From contig JH720350.1 in NCBI GenBank assembly GCA_000231825.2, positions 73,163 to 137,162 on the forward strand: a stretch of 64,000 nt of DNA. Reading direction: 5' to 3'. This DNA is from Tetrahymena elliotti 4EA (lineage: Eukaryota; Ciliophora; Oligohymenophorea; Hymenostomatida; Tetrahymenidae). Positions 52,218-64,000 of the stretch are shown piece after piece. Under the pieces are notes generated by a model. It saw only the letters and a program-made list of their open reading frames with translations. It was not told the DNA's origin and made no database searches. Position 1 is the stretch's first letter. Each line of letters opens with the position of its first letter. The translations under genes and the position numbers were made by a program.

Positions 52218-55200
52218 ATGAATATTATTTTCAATTATAAAAATAGATCCGAACCAAAGAACTTCTTATTTACTATTGCTTTTTTTAATTGCTGCTGTTT
52301 TGTGTTCTACTTTTGCGTTTTAAATGTAAATAAATAAAAGCATCTTGTCAGAAATTTACTTTTTATCATCTCAAACGTCTTTAAAACAATAAGGACGCCT
52401 GTGATTAATATTTTCTATCATAAAATCTATAAAAAATAACATATTATATTTAAATAATATAATTACTAGTTTTAAAACAAATAAAAAATTACCTAAATTT
52501 TAATTACATTAATCTTACATCTTGGTTGCAATTATCTGCTGTTTAGAGCATCAACAACAGATCCAGGAATAATACCTAAAAATGTAACTTATTTATAAAC
52601 TTATTCATTTCTAAGTAGTGATATTTTGTTTATTTAGGTATTTCAGTGCTCAACTGATAAAGAGTTGCTCGAAATTCCATAAATACCTTCATCAGGAGTT
52701 GGATCAAATAAAATTATAGCTTCTAATTTAGCAATACAAGCCTCTTTTTTAAGGATCAAAATATGCCGTACATGCGGTAAAATAATGATAAAATTAATTA
52801 GGGACTATTAATATTCCTGTTTATTATATTTAAAAAAGGTGTATACCGACCTCCTAGATCTATGCATTGTGCATTTTGTAACAATTGCGTTGAGAATTTT
52901 GACCACCACTGCCCTTGGTTAGGTGATAAATATATATTTATTAAAATAGCTCAACTCAATAGCTATTTTAATATTAAATTTTAAAACTAATTTTGTCTTG
53001 TTAAAATATTTTAATTTCTGCATAGATAATTCATGAAAATTGATATATATTTACAAATTTAAAGAAACTCCAGTAAAAACAATTTATTTTTTACAGAAAA
53101 TAAATACTAAATTAATAAATTGAATACAAAGAATACTTCCATTGAAACTAATTATTTTTAGATGTTTATTTATTTTTACTCTGATTTCTTTTGAGAATCT
53201 AATATTAATATTAATTTCTATAATAGGAACTTGTGTAGGTAAGAGGAACTATAAGTATTTTTTTGGGTTTATCACCTTTCTCTTGCTGATGATTATCAAT
53301 TTTATTGTGTGTTCCTTCTTATTTTATGACAGTAAAGTAAAAGAAATATATGATGAAGATTAAAGTAGTACATTTGATAACGCTTTTACTAAATCCTTAA
53401 AATCTAATCCAATTCCACTTATTCTTGGCATAGTTTCTTTAATTGTAATTTTTAACATCATTAGAAATAGGGAAATAAAAAATATTTTAAATAGGCAATT
53501 TGGTTTATTCTAGCTTTATGGCTCTATCATGTTAATTTATGTATACAGAACTCAACTACTACTGAGAGGATTAAAAAAATCTATTTAAGCTTTCACAATC
53601 CTTTTGTTATTTAAAATAAATTCAAGCATTATCTAGAATCTGTAATTAGAGGCACTTTGCAGTCTAAACTATTTCCAATGGCTTCAGTTTTTTCTATAAG
53701 TATTTTGTATTATTTTACAGCTTTTATTTCAATAAATATTTTATTTCTAGTTAATAATACTGAATACTCAAAGATTGCTTCTTAAAGTCACCGTTTTGTT
53801 GGAAAAAAGTATGTCATGCCTTTGAAAAAAGATAGCGAAGACGATGGAAGGGAAAATGATAAATCTGTAAAATTATAAGCTGATGACGAATTATAATAAT
53901 AAGAGAATGAAAAAAGTAAAGTGATGTGTAGATCAGATTATGATCAGCAAACACAAAAAAGGTACTCTTAGATAATAAGAATAAACTCAAATCCTGCTAT
54001 TCATCAAATAGACTTGATATCTCAAAAGTCATTTCAATAAATAGATAAAAAATCATAGCCAAGTGCATCAAACATAAATAGAGAAGAAGCTGCTTTATCT
54101 GTATCTTCAAAGAAACCTGTCTCATCACCTAAAAAATCAAAGAGTATATTCAAATTTTCTTCAAATGCAAATTCTCAAAGCTTGAATCCAGCAGAATAAC
54201 AAAATGGAGATGACAATTAGCATCAAAATATGAGTCTAACAAATAATTAAGGTCATGAATTATCTGAAAATAAGTCAAATTTATAAATTTAAAATCAAGC
54301 TGCACTTTCAAAACACAATAAGGACTCAACTTTGAATACTAATGAGTCTCACGCATTTGAAGATTTTAATTTTGACAACTAGAATTACAACTTACACTAA
54401 AACAATAGTATGGCGAATGTTTAAAGTGATGTTTTACCTTAATTATCTGATTTACCATTACAAAGGATAGCTGATTCTTAATAAAATGCTCTCAAAAATT
54501 AAATAGAAGAATTTGGAATGCTAGACAATAAGGATAAAATACCTGAAGAAAATTTTTAAGAAAAGAATTAAAATCATGAATATTACGATTATTTATCCAA
54601 ATCTCAGCAAGACATAAAAATATTAGGGGAGAAGTAAGAAATAATAACAAAAAAATAGATACAGCCTTATATCTAGAATTAAAGCAACAGCAATAATAAT
54701 CAAATATAACAATAATCATTATAAATAGATCTTTCTTATTCCAAGAATGCTGTTTAATCTAGACAAATTAGCTTAAACGAATATTCATTCAATTAGCTTC
54801 ATCCAAAAACTAAAAATCAAATTGATATAAATTCATCAAGTAACACTAATTCTAAAACTCCAAACATAAATTTAGATATTCCAAGTTAATCCAGATAATT
54901 AAGATTGAAAGATTCTAATTTTTAAGAAGAACACAATCACTAAGACACTGTAGTAGAGAACCAAAATAATAAATAAGAGACTGATGAGAATTTTATAGAT
55001 AAATAATTGAAATCTGATGAAGAGGATAATCAACCTCCTTAAAACATTTTTAATAGCTCAGGCGGATTATAAAAAAATTCTTAGGCATAAAAAGAAAAAA
55101 TAAAATTTGATTCACTTTAAAATTTAGATAGTATTTCTAAAACGAGTGATGTGAAACAAGAAAATGTTAGTAAGTAAATATAAAAATATAATAAAGTCAT

Positions 55201-55543
55201 AAGTTAAGGAACATAAAGATAAATTTAACAATCTCCTATTAATAATTACCCACTTTCATCAATGAGTAAGTCCCCAGGAGGTGTTGGAGAACCATTTTTT
55301 GCATATTATCAATCTATAGAAACAAATAATGGTACACCTCTATACCTAAATTCAAGCAGAAAGCTATCTCCTGGATTTCAAAATATGGCTTCAAACAGAT
55401 TTATTTTTGCATCTGATTAATCACCCCTAAATAAAGTATACAGTCCAGTAGCTGAAAATGTTTAAGGCGATTTTCAGCCAAATAGTTTAAATAACGAAGT
55501 CACAGAATAAGACACTCAAAAAATTTAAATATAAATTTAGTGA
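52218..55543 (+). CDS. DHHC-type protein S-acyltransferase (palmitoyltransferase) with long Q/N/S-rich tail
   Basis: Five exons (52218-52583, 52638-52776, 52839-52922, 53227-53444, 53495-55543) give 951 residues ending at TGA 55541-55543. The order is that of the DHHC family: two N-terminal membrane segments, the TM2-proximal motif TTDPGIIPK, the Cys-rich zinc domain C-x-x-C-x(3)[15 protein letters not shown], catalytic DHHCPW (residues 190-195), [11 protein letters not shown], two more membrane segments, and T-T-x-E (TTTER, residues 290-294) followed by HNPF. These enzymes acylate cysteines of target proteins at Golgi or plasma membranes. An additional in-frame intron at 52326-52469 (GTAAAT...CTAG) is likely, because it shortens an oddly long TM1-TM2 loop; the protein would then be 903 residues. 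The last 600 residues, one exon, are hydrophilic and rich in Gln, Asn, Ser and Lys. Confidence 0.92.
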
Positions 55544-57804
55544 AAATTCAAAATCATCAAACGCTTTACAGATAAATTAAAAGACATTAAATATTTTTAA
55601 ATTATTTTCTATTATTGAAATAAAAAAAATATCAAATATGAATAGTTATTAAAGATTATATAGAGAGTAAACTATGAAAAGAAAATTTTAAGGTTAATTA
55701 AATTTATCCTTTAATTACATTGAAGAATTAATAATTCTAAATAGATGAAAAGTATAAATAAGTAATAATCTGTTAAAATTAATATTATTAGATGATTTGA
55801 TGACTAAGCAAATATAATATGTAGAAATTTAATAACAGTTTTAAAAAAATAAATTCATTAAATTAAAATTAATAAAAGTAACTTTGAAAAATTATTAATT
55901 TGCTAATGAATAATTATTGAAATTACTTGTTCATCTATTAAATTTATAGATTAATATATATTTATTAATATCTCTTTAAAAATTATGTTAAACAAATAAT
56001 TATATCTAAATATTATTCATTCTTCTTTAATTTCATAGAAAAACTGTTTTTTTAATTTTGATTTTGCTTTCTTGAATATAATAAAAATCTATTTCAATTA
56101 AAAAATTTGTGAAACTTTATGAAAATAGTCATTAACATTTAATTAATTTTGGTTGTACTGGTAATCTGATTCAAGCAATTATTTCTTTTACTTTAGCAGT
56201 TAAGTTAAGGTACTTATTATTTCAGTTTATTTGTTTTCAATTCTGTTATTAATTTGCTTCTTGAGCTTTGATTTCTTAATTTTGCAGTCATATTTTATTT
56301 TTTTATAGTCCAATTACAAACAAAAAAGTTGTTTTAGAAAATAAACAAAATCATTTGAAAGTAACTTTTAGTAACGATAAAAGCCTTACTGCTTCTTTTG
56401 AATAATTAAGAGAGATATTCAAGTCAATTATTATACTAAGAATGTAATTTTGTTTAAAATTGAGGAATTAATCAAATGCTGTATTTGAAATTGTAATGAT
56501 TAGATGTATCTCCACTAATAATCTTTCGAATTTATATTTGTAATACATTAAATGCAGTAAAAAAGAAATTTTTTATGGAATCAAATTTCACTTGATAATT
56601 AAATAGAGATTTAAAAATATTAAATTATGTATCAGTAAGTTATTATAATTATTCATATTATCTTCCTAAGTTAATCAAAGCTCAATAAAAATAGCGAATC
56701 ACTTAATTTTATTTAAAACCTTCAAACAAAAAATAACATAAATTTGCTCTACTTCTTTATAAATGATATTTGATGATTGTTAAATATTAAAGAATTTCTT
56801 AACTTATATATCTTTAAAAGAATTTGTTTAAGTTATATTTTAAGATCACTTGTAAATGAAATAAAATTACTATTTTTTAATATCAAACAAATTAAGAATT
56901 TATATTATTTTCATCAGTAAAAACCTTCAAAACAAGCTTTGATATTACAATAAAATAAATGACAAGAATAAAAATTTTTACAAAAATAAACAGATTAGTT
57001 GTAAATTACAATAGCCGTCGTTTGATTTGTCTTATTGTTTTTTTTTAATATTTTTTTATTTTTCAATAATAGGCTCACCAAATTGTAATTAATTTTGGGG
57101 CTGGTTGTATTTTAATTAGAAAAGAGAGAAATTTAGTTATTAAAAAAACGAAATAAGATAAAAAAAATAATAAAATTATAATTTCATTCAATCATAACTC
57201 CCTCAATATCTTTTTGAGAGATGAGAAAATTTATGTTAGAAATGTTTATTAATATATACTTACATAGATAATATTGATAATTTATATATAAGGAAAATTT
57301 TTTATTATTAGTTTATATTTGTTACTACATGCATACATGTTTTTTTTATTTCTTTTTATCAAAAATTTAGTAAATTTATTATGTTTATTATTGTTTTTAT
57401 TGATAATATGTACTTATTTGTTATCTTAGAAAGTTATTTGATATTTTAGTTATATATTTTACCTTTATTTGTTAATTTTTTACTTTATTTCATTATTATT
57501 ATTAGCTTTTAGCCTATATTATTATTCATTGTTTGATGGTTCCTTTATGAAAACAATAAGATGATATCATTTTTTTAAAAACTTATCTTCAATTTTATAA
57601 TCACTAATATATCTGACTGAATATTTTCCTTCTAGCTATTGTAATGTTTTTTAACTTTTTTATTTACTCAGTGTCATCTAATTAAAGCTTTACAATTAAT
57701 ATTTTTACCATAGATTGGTGTTTTAAATTAATTTATGAGATGTAATCAATCGATTATCATATATCTGCTTTATTTCATTACAGATACTCTTTATTATAAA
57801 TTTT
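55544..57804. other. Convergent intergenic region, AT-rich
   Basis: It lies between the 3' ends of the DHHC gene (plus) and the phosphatase gene (minus). At 2.3 kb it is long for convergent genes in this window, but no coding segment with motifs or matching splice phases was recognised. Confidence 0.5.
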
Positions 57805-60800
57805 TCAAACAGGTGGCAAAGTGAAAAAATATTTAACTCTTTATGGAGTATACTTATTTCTAAGCTATTTTAAAGTTGGTCTTATATCTGAAGGCTTTTA
57901 CTTTACTAGCTCTTTAAGTACTTGTATTAACTCTTTTAAAGCCATATCACTTGAGTCTGAGAACCAAGATTTTATGTGAATTCCATTCGCAGGTTAGAGT
58001 CTAAAATTATCAGCCACATTATCAATTATCAATGACCTTGACAAATCTCTACCTATTTTTGACAAATCCTATTTCAATTATTTATAAAAAACATGTTCAC
58101 TTTTGAAATGAAGTAACTCAAATTAAATATTGCTTACTTTTATGTAATTATACTATTTAGAAAAAGCATGTTATCTGTAAAGTCTGTGATTTATATATCT
58201 ATTTTTATCAAATGAGTCAATAACCCTAATTTTTTGTTACAATTTTTTAAAATTAATTCCCAAAATATCACAAAAAAATATTAATTAAGATCCTACCAGT
58301 TTGCATAGTTTTCCATTCCAACTGTGAAGATAACGATCTCATAAATCTTACTCATTTCCTTCAAAAACATATCTAAAAATGGTCTCATCAAGAAATGTCC
58401 TCCCTCTGGTGTCTAAAAAAATAAAAAAATAAGTATATTGCTAAATAATATAATGCTATATTTGTTAAATTAAATTATTAAACTTAAGATATGTATGTAT
58501 GTATGTAATAATTACATCTACAAAATGAATGAGAGTTTCATCTAAATCCAATACTAAAGTGTAAACGTTATCATTCTTAGCAGGAGGGAGAAAAGGACCT
58601 TCTAACTCTTCTGAAGCTGCAAGCTATCTATTAAGCTCATAGTTGTTAATCTGGAAAATGAAATTTTTTTAGATTTTCAATTTAAATATTTGTTTATTAA
58701 AATATTTACCTTTTTTGCAAAAAACTCTAATAAATTAGTGATCAAGACCTATGTTGAGCTCTTTTCTAAATCTCTAAATATATCATTCACTAATTTCTTT
58801 AAATCTGGATATATTTCTATCCTAATTATTTTTATTAAAAATAAATAAATAAAATACTATTTCAAAATTATCAGTAGATTTATAAAAAGATTTTAATATT
58901 TTTACACTGGACTTATTAACGAAACTCCTTTACCAAAATTATTTTGCAAGAACAAGACTGAATTTTAAGGAGGAATAGAAGGTTTTCTAACTTATATTAT
59001 CTCTTCCATCTTGACAATCCATTCCTTTGTTTAAAATAGTTTAATTTTTTTAATCTCCATTGAAATCATTTACATTTTGTGGAATTCCTTGGGTTTTAAT
59101 TTGATTGCAAAGTAAATTTAAGATGATAATATAATTCTGGCTAACTGTTTCCATTAAATTTACTATGTTATAATTAAAATGATCTTTTTTAGCTCCATCA
59201 AGAGTTAAATAAATTATTAAGTTAATAGTTAATCTCTCTAAAATTAAACACTTTTTAACTAATTTTCTCATCTATTTATCACCAAATAATCTCTTTTTTA
59301 ACAAAATAAATTTATTTTTAACCAAAGTATTTCATATTAATAATTGTTCCAAATAATTCTATGTTAACTAACATATTTTTTTTTGAATTTACAAATTTTG
59401 TTTGTTTGAAAAAAATTTCCTTTTGATCATTTATTTAAATATTTTTTTAATAACATACATTCATTATCCAGATTCAATCTACTAATAATTTATAAGAAAA
59501 AAATTTTTTTTACCTCTAATCTCTCTTGTTCACAAGTAGTTATCAACTCAAGGTAATCTTTACAAGTATGGACATATGAAATATTATCATGAAATTATAC
59601 TTATTCAAATATCAAAAATATTTTTTCTTCTATAAACAACAAAGTTTCTAAGTTTAATTTAACTTTAAGAAGAGTCTTTTTAGGATCCTAATTATTATTT
59701 TAACTGAGATTTTAATTCTGTTGAGCATTTTCTTGATTTTTATCTTAACCAGATTGCATATTTGTAGATAAATAAGTTGTCATCTGTCTAGATCTACTTG
59801 GTGTTTCTGTGAGTGAGCTATTTAAAGTTTTATCAGAGTTTAACTCTAAAACACTTTGATATTTTTAAGGAGTTTAAAGGTAACTTTCTTCTTGCTAAAT
59901 TATATTTTCATCTTAAGGTATTATTTTTTTATCACTCTAACACTAAGTCATAGTAGAAGAATTTTCTATTTATTTAGGCTGATTAATTTAAATATTAACA
60001 TCTTAGATTCTCTTAGAATCAATATTATCTTGATTTTATTTATCTTAAATTTGCTCTTTTAAGCTTTCGTTTAAAATCTATGGTTGGATTATCTAATCAT
60101 CTCTTTAAATAGTTGGATCCATTTCATAAAAATTAAAATTTGATGAGACTAATTTAGCTTTGTCTTTTTCAGAATCTTAATTATTAACTTCTTGCTAATT
60201 TGAATTTTCATCTGATAATTTTGATTTATCCTATTGTTAATTCATTTCATCAATTTAGCTCATTTCGTTTAGGCTTTTTAATGTTTCAATTTGTTAATCG
60301 ATATTTCTTTGAGATTAAAGTTTATTATATTTTACAAAAAATGTTTCTTTTAAATTCAATTTATTAGATTTTTTAGAAGATGAACTAGGCATCAAAGATT
60401 AATTTAATGAATATTTATTTGATTATTTATAAACTTAACTAATTATTGGCATATTATCCATCACTGAACCTTCTGTTTTAATATTTCTACCTTCATTCAT
60501 ACTTGTGTTGTGGTAATCCTAATATAAATTTTCTTTACTCCTTAATTTTATTTTTCCATTTTTTTTAAAGTTTGCAGGAACTAAAATTTATTTAGAAGCT
60601 GATACAGGAGCTAATTTATTAGAATCATAATTACTAACTAAATTAGGAATTTATGATAATTATAAATCTGCTAATTCTTTTGGAATAAATTTAATAGGTG
60701 ATAGTAAGCAATTATCGCTCTTATTTAGGGCATCATTATTTAAATCCAAAGGAGTTTCTCTAAGAGGTGTGTTTCTATTTATCTTATTTTAGTTATTTGA

Positions 60801-62167
60801 AGACACTTGAACTCTACTTGGTTTATTTGATAAATATTTATCATAGGCTTATTACTAAAAGCTCTATTCTAAATCTGAACCCTATGTTGGTGTATTAATC
60901 AATAAGTTATTCTTTTAAGAATTTTTTTTACTATTTAAAGGACTTTTAGAGTCTTGGTTATAATAAAAATTATACATGTCATTATTGTGTTGATGTAAAA
61001 TTTAGCAATTTTATAGATTTCTCATTTGTTATAAATGATTTTAATTTTATTTTGCTTTTAGATGTTAAATATTGTTAAGTTCAGAATTTTAATTTTGATG
61101 TTGAAGCGAGATAGGTTAATGATTTTTATTTGGTGTTCTAGTTTATGATCTATTTAGTACTCTTTAAATCGTTGAGCTATTTCTTCTATATTCATCGATA
61201 ACTAACATACTTTTATCTACTTTTAAATCATCATTCATTTAATTCCCTCTTTCAAGTGTATAACTCCTCAAAATAGTTTTTCCTATATTTCCTCCTGGCG
61301 AATAAGAGCGGATATCAACAAACTCAGAGCTATTACATTCGCCAGCAGCTATCTAAGACTAATTATTTACTGTTGTATTATTTGGATCATCTCTTGGTTA
61401 TAAATTATTTTTTTTGTTGCTTTTGCTTGTTGTAGAAGTAGGTAGCTGCTTTATTTATGGAGTTTTTACTGGTTCTTTCGAAGCTGCACTGAAGTTTCTA
61501 AACTTTTAATTATTTAGTACCAAATATTAACTTGGATGAGAAGAATTCTATGGCGATTTTTATTATCCAACTTATGGCAGCATTTAATTCTAGTTGTTGA
61601 TAACTGGAAGCTAATCAATATACTTTCCCTTCTTTTATTAATCATTCCAAAATTCCTAATACTACTTTTAATGCTATTGCTATTAATTCTATATTATTTT
61701 CTTTAAAGGTTGGAGACTATCTTCCTATTATTAAGTTTACATATTTTCATATACATTATTACTATTATTTATATTCTGTTGCTAATCTTAGTCATTATTA
61801 GCAATTTCCTAAAAAAATATTTAAAAAATGAAGTTTTTATAATCAATGAATTAAATAATATGATACATCCTTGAATTGCTTTTACTTAGACTTATATATA
61901 TTCTTGTCCCCATAGTCATCTCTCTCTATAATTAAAAAGTAAGTTTTTATTCTAAATCCCTACTTAATATTTTTAGATTTTAAGATTAATATTTTTACAA
62001 AGTAGCATCAAATCAGAGGCATCAGATTCTTCAGTTTTTATTCTTTTGGACTCAATTTTATCGCCATTACGGTTAAAACCTCTTGATCTTGATTATTTAT
62101 TTGATTAAATCCCTTATTATTTTATGGTTATAGGCTTTAAATACTACTACTAAAACTCCGCTTTCAT
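57805..62167 (-). CDS. FCP1/NIF-type (HAD superfamily) protein phosphatase with large Q/N-rich N-terminal region
   Basis: Ten exons (62167-61999, 61925-61867, 61808-59514, 59271-59074, 59009-58906, 58821-58710, 58650-58516, 58412-58297, 58225-58138, 58068-57805) join in phase to 1179 residues, ending at TGA 57807-57805. The C-terminal 200 residues are a complete NLI-interacting-factor/FCP1-like domain: YTLVLDLDETLIHF with nucleophile Asp1014, acid/base Asp1016 and Thr1018, then HFLMRPFLDMFL, EIVIFTVG, the core KDLSKIGRDLS and the metal-binding IIDNVADNF. Known relatives remove Ser/Thr phosphates, for example from the RNA polymerase II C-terminal repeat. All motifs are present, so it should be active. 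The first 840 residues are hydrophilic, Gln/Asn/Ser-rich and mostly in one 2295-nt exon. Exon 4-6 sequence before the domain is more ordered. Confidence 0.9.
58491..58507. repeat. ATGT microsatellite inside a phosphatase intron
   Basis: About four copies of atgt (atgtatgtatgtatgta) lie within the intron 58413-58515, just inside the donor site on the minus strand. A simple repeat with no function suggested. Confidence 0.8.
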
Positions 62168-64000
62168 TTGATAACAAGCAAAGCAAACTGACTTTTCTTT
62201 AATTAAATTATTTTAGTAAATAGTATATTGTTTTAAATGCACTTTTAGTTCTTTTTTCTTATGATTAAGACCACTAATAATAAATTAATTATACGTCTTA
62301 ATATGAAAACTAACTATTTATTATAGATTTTATGATTGTTTTTTATAATCAAATTGTTAAAGTATAATAAATGTTTTTTATGTTTCTAATTTTTAAAATC
62401 AACTACAATTATGAAATCAAAAGATTATAGTACTTGACAGAAAAAAAAAATTTCTAAGAGCCTCTTAAGAGTTAATGTATTTAGGAATTAAATATTTCAG
62501 TAAGAAAAATTATTAATCTGAAATATACATTAACTTATCTAGGATACCAAGGGATTTGTTCAAAATTTAATTAAAAATTTAGCTTACTTTCTTTTTTATA
62601 ACAAATTCAAAGCCAAAACTATTTAAAAACACCAACAAATTTTAATGATTAATTTTTATTTATTTCCCTTTGTTTAATTAATTCTTTTATTTTTTGGTTT
62701 ATTTTACATTTGTAACCAGATAAATTAGTTTTCACTATTACTAAATAGACTTTATTTCAATAAAAAATAAACAATTTCTAATTTTATGTTTTAATTTACT
62801 ATTATAACTCTAATCCTAGATACTTTCTCTATTTTTTCAAAGACTGTTTCCTTGCTAATTCCATTTTTGTATAAAATCACATTGATTTTAAAATCCGCTC
62901 TATGTATTATTGTAACTATTTTGAGTGATGAATCAATCGCAAGTTGACTTGTTCATAAAAATGCCGTAAAACCAAATAATAAATACTCTAACAATAAAAA
63001 TTCATATTAATTAATTATAAGTCCATTACATAAATTTAATTTAAAGTCAATCTATAAAAATTTACTTGATTTTTATTTTAAATTTTCCAAAAAAAGGAAA
63101 TACTAATTTATTTACAAATCTAAAAACTTTTTTCGTTTGAAAATCAATAAATTTTACTAATTTAATTGCTTTTCTAAACTGTATTAAATAAATTCATAAA
63201 AATAATTATTATCTTTTTAAATCTCAATGTTTTAAAATAATTTATCAAGTTTTTAAAAACATTTTAAAACTAATCAGTTATTTTAATTTCTTTTTATTTT
63301 GTTTCTTTTATAGAAAAATCAAATAATTTAATTATTAGAATGGTTATACAGAAAAGTACTAAATCTAAATAAATCTTTATGAAATGCATAAAAATTAAAG
63401 ATTATTTTTTTATTCTGTAAAATGATAAATAAAACTTCTTAAATCAAAAACTTAATTTAAATAATTTAGTATTTAAACTGTACCAACTGTCCCAAAAATA
63501 TTTTCATTTTCTAAATTTTTATTTAGATTTAGTAGTTAATTTGAATTTTTTTTTTTTAATTTCTTCTGATTATCAACAATTTAAGATATTTAATAAAACA
63601 TTTAGAATGATTAAAAATTGTTTTGAAAAAATGGAAGAATACACATACATTCAGAAATAAAAAATTAATTATTAATCAATAGTTTTCAGAAGATTTTGGC
63701 TTTCACAATTTATATTTAAGATTAATTTAATTATTCTGCCAAATAATTAATTTTTTTTTCAAGAATCAATAAATGAAGATATTTCTAAAAACTAATTTAA
63801 AAAACTTTTATGATAAAAAAAAAATTTGATTGAAAAATGATAAATTGATTGTTTGCCATCTTAAGAAGATTATACACTATAAATTTATAAAACTTTTTAG
63901 AAAAAAATATTTGTCTTTGAAATTAGAGATGGAATTTGATTTTTTACTATTAAACTAATTAATCACTTATGGCCAACTAAAGTTTTTTTAGCAGCATTAA
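62168..64000. other. Right-hand intergenic end, AT-rich
   Basis: Upstream flank of the phosphatase gene. No gene was recognised. The last 38 bases of the window could be the 3' end of a minus-strand gene lying beyond it (reading NAAKKTLVGHK then TGA at 63965-63963), but this is too short to call. Confidence 0.45.

Noticed and set aside
63963..64000. Possible 3' end of a minus-strand gene at the window edge
   Set aside because: Only 11 codons are visible before TGA; not enough to support a feature.
1..64000. CRISPR arrays, insertion sequences, operons, bacterial promoters, tRNA and 5S rRNA genes
   Set aside because: Looked for by eye and not found; the genetic code and introns show nuclear ciliate DNA. 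A covariance-model scan would be needed to exclude small RNA genes.

Overview
The window looks like part of a ciliate macronuclear genome, most likely Tetrahymena or a close oligohymenophorean relative. It is very AT-rich. TAA and TAG sit in frame throughout otherwise conserved proteins, so they read as glutamine, and every gene model here ends at TGA. Introns are short (mostly 47-105 nt), GT...AG and AT-rich. A 100-N assembly gap lies at 37522-37621. All exon boundaries were placed by eye from reading phase, splice dinucleotides and family motifs. Because only TGA stops translation, long open frames arise by chance and were not accepted on length alone.

Left part (1-18 kb): a frame-broken cyclic-nucleotide phosphodiesterase-like remnant (+). 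Then a leishmanolysin (GP63, M8) surface metalloprotease with a cysteine-rich tail (-). A repeat-containing intergenic stretch follows, with a 345-bp unit present twice. Next is a tandem pair of secreted Gly-Pro-Leu-Gly-rich proteins with the same first exon length and intron phase (-). The last gene here is a secreted protein made of five 92-93-residue four-cysteine modules (+).

Middle part (18-46 kb): a calpain-fold protein in which all three catalytic residues are replaced (-). Then come three giant membrane proteins. Two are paralogues of about 1.8k residues, with a signal/anchor segment, LVIVD-type beta-propeller, dystroglycan-type cadherin-like modules and a transmembrane segment (-). 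Between them on the + strand lies a 3189-residue, 17-exon protein with propeller, beta-helix, Cys-rich, multi-pass membrane and cytosolic tail regions. The assembly gap falls inside one of its introns, and reading phase agrees across it.

Right part (46-64 kb): a hypothetical 333-residue protein (+), a DHHC palmitoyltransferase with a very long Q/N/S-rich tail (+), and an FCP1/NIF-type phosphatase whose catalytic domain follows a Q/N-rich region of about 900 residues (-). These are separated by long AT-rich stretches without convincing genes.

Most genes encode secreted or surface proteins (protease, repeat proteins, giant ectodomain proteins), so the segment looks like a surface-protein-rich neighbourhood. 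No operons, tRNAs, rRNAs, CRISPR arrays or transposons were seen.
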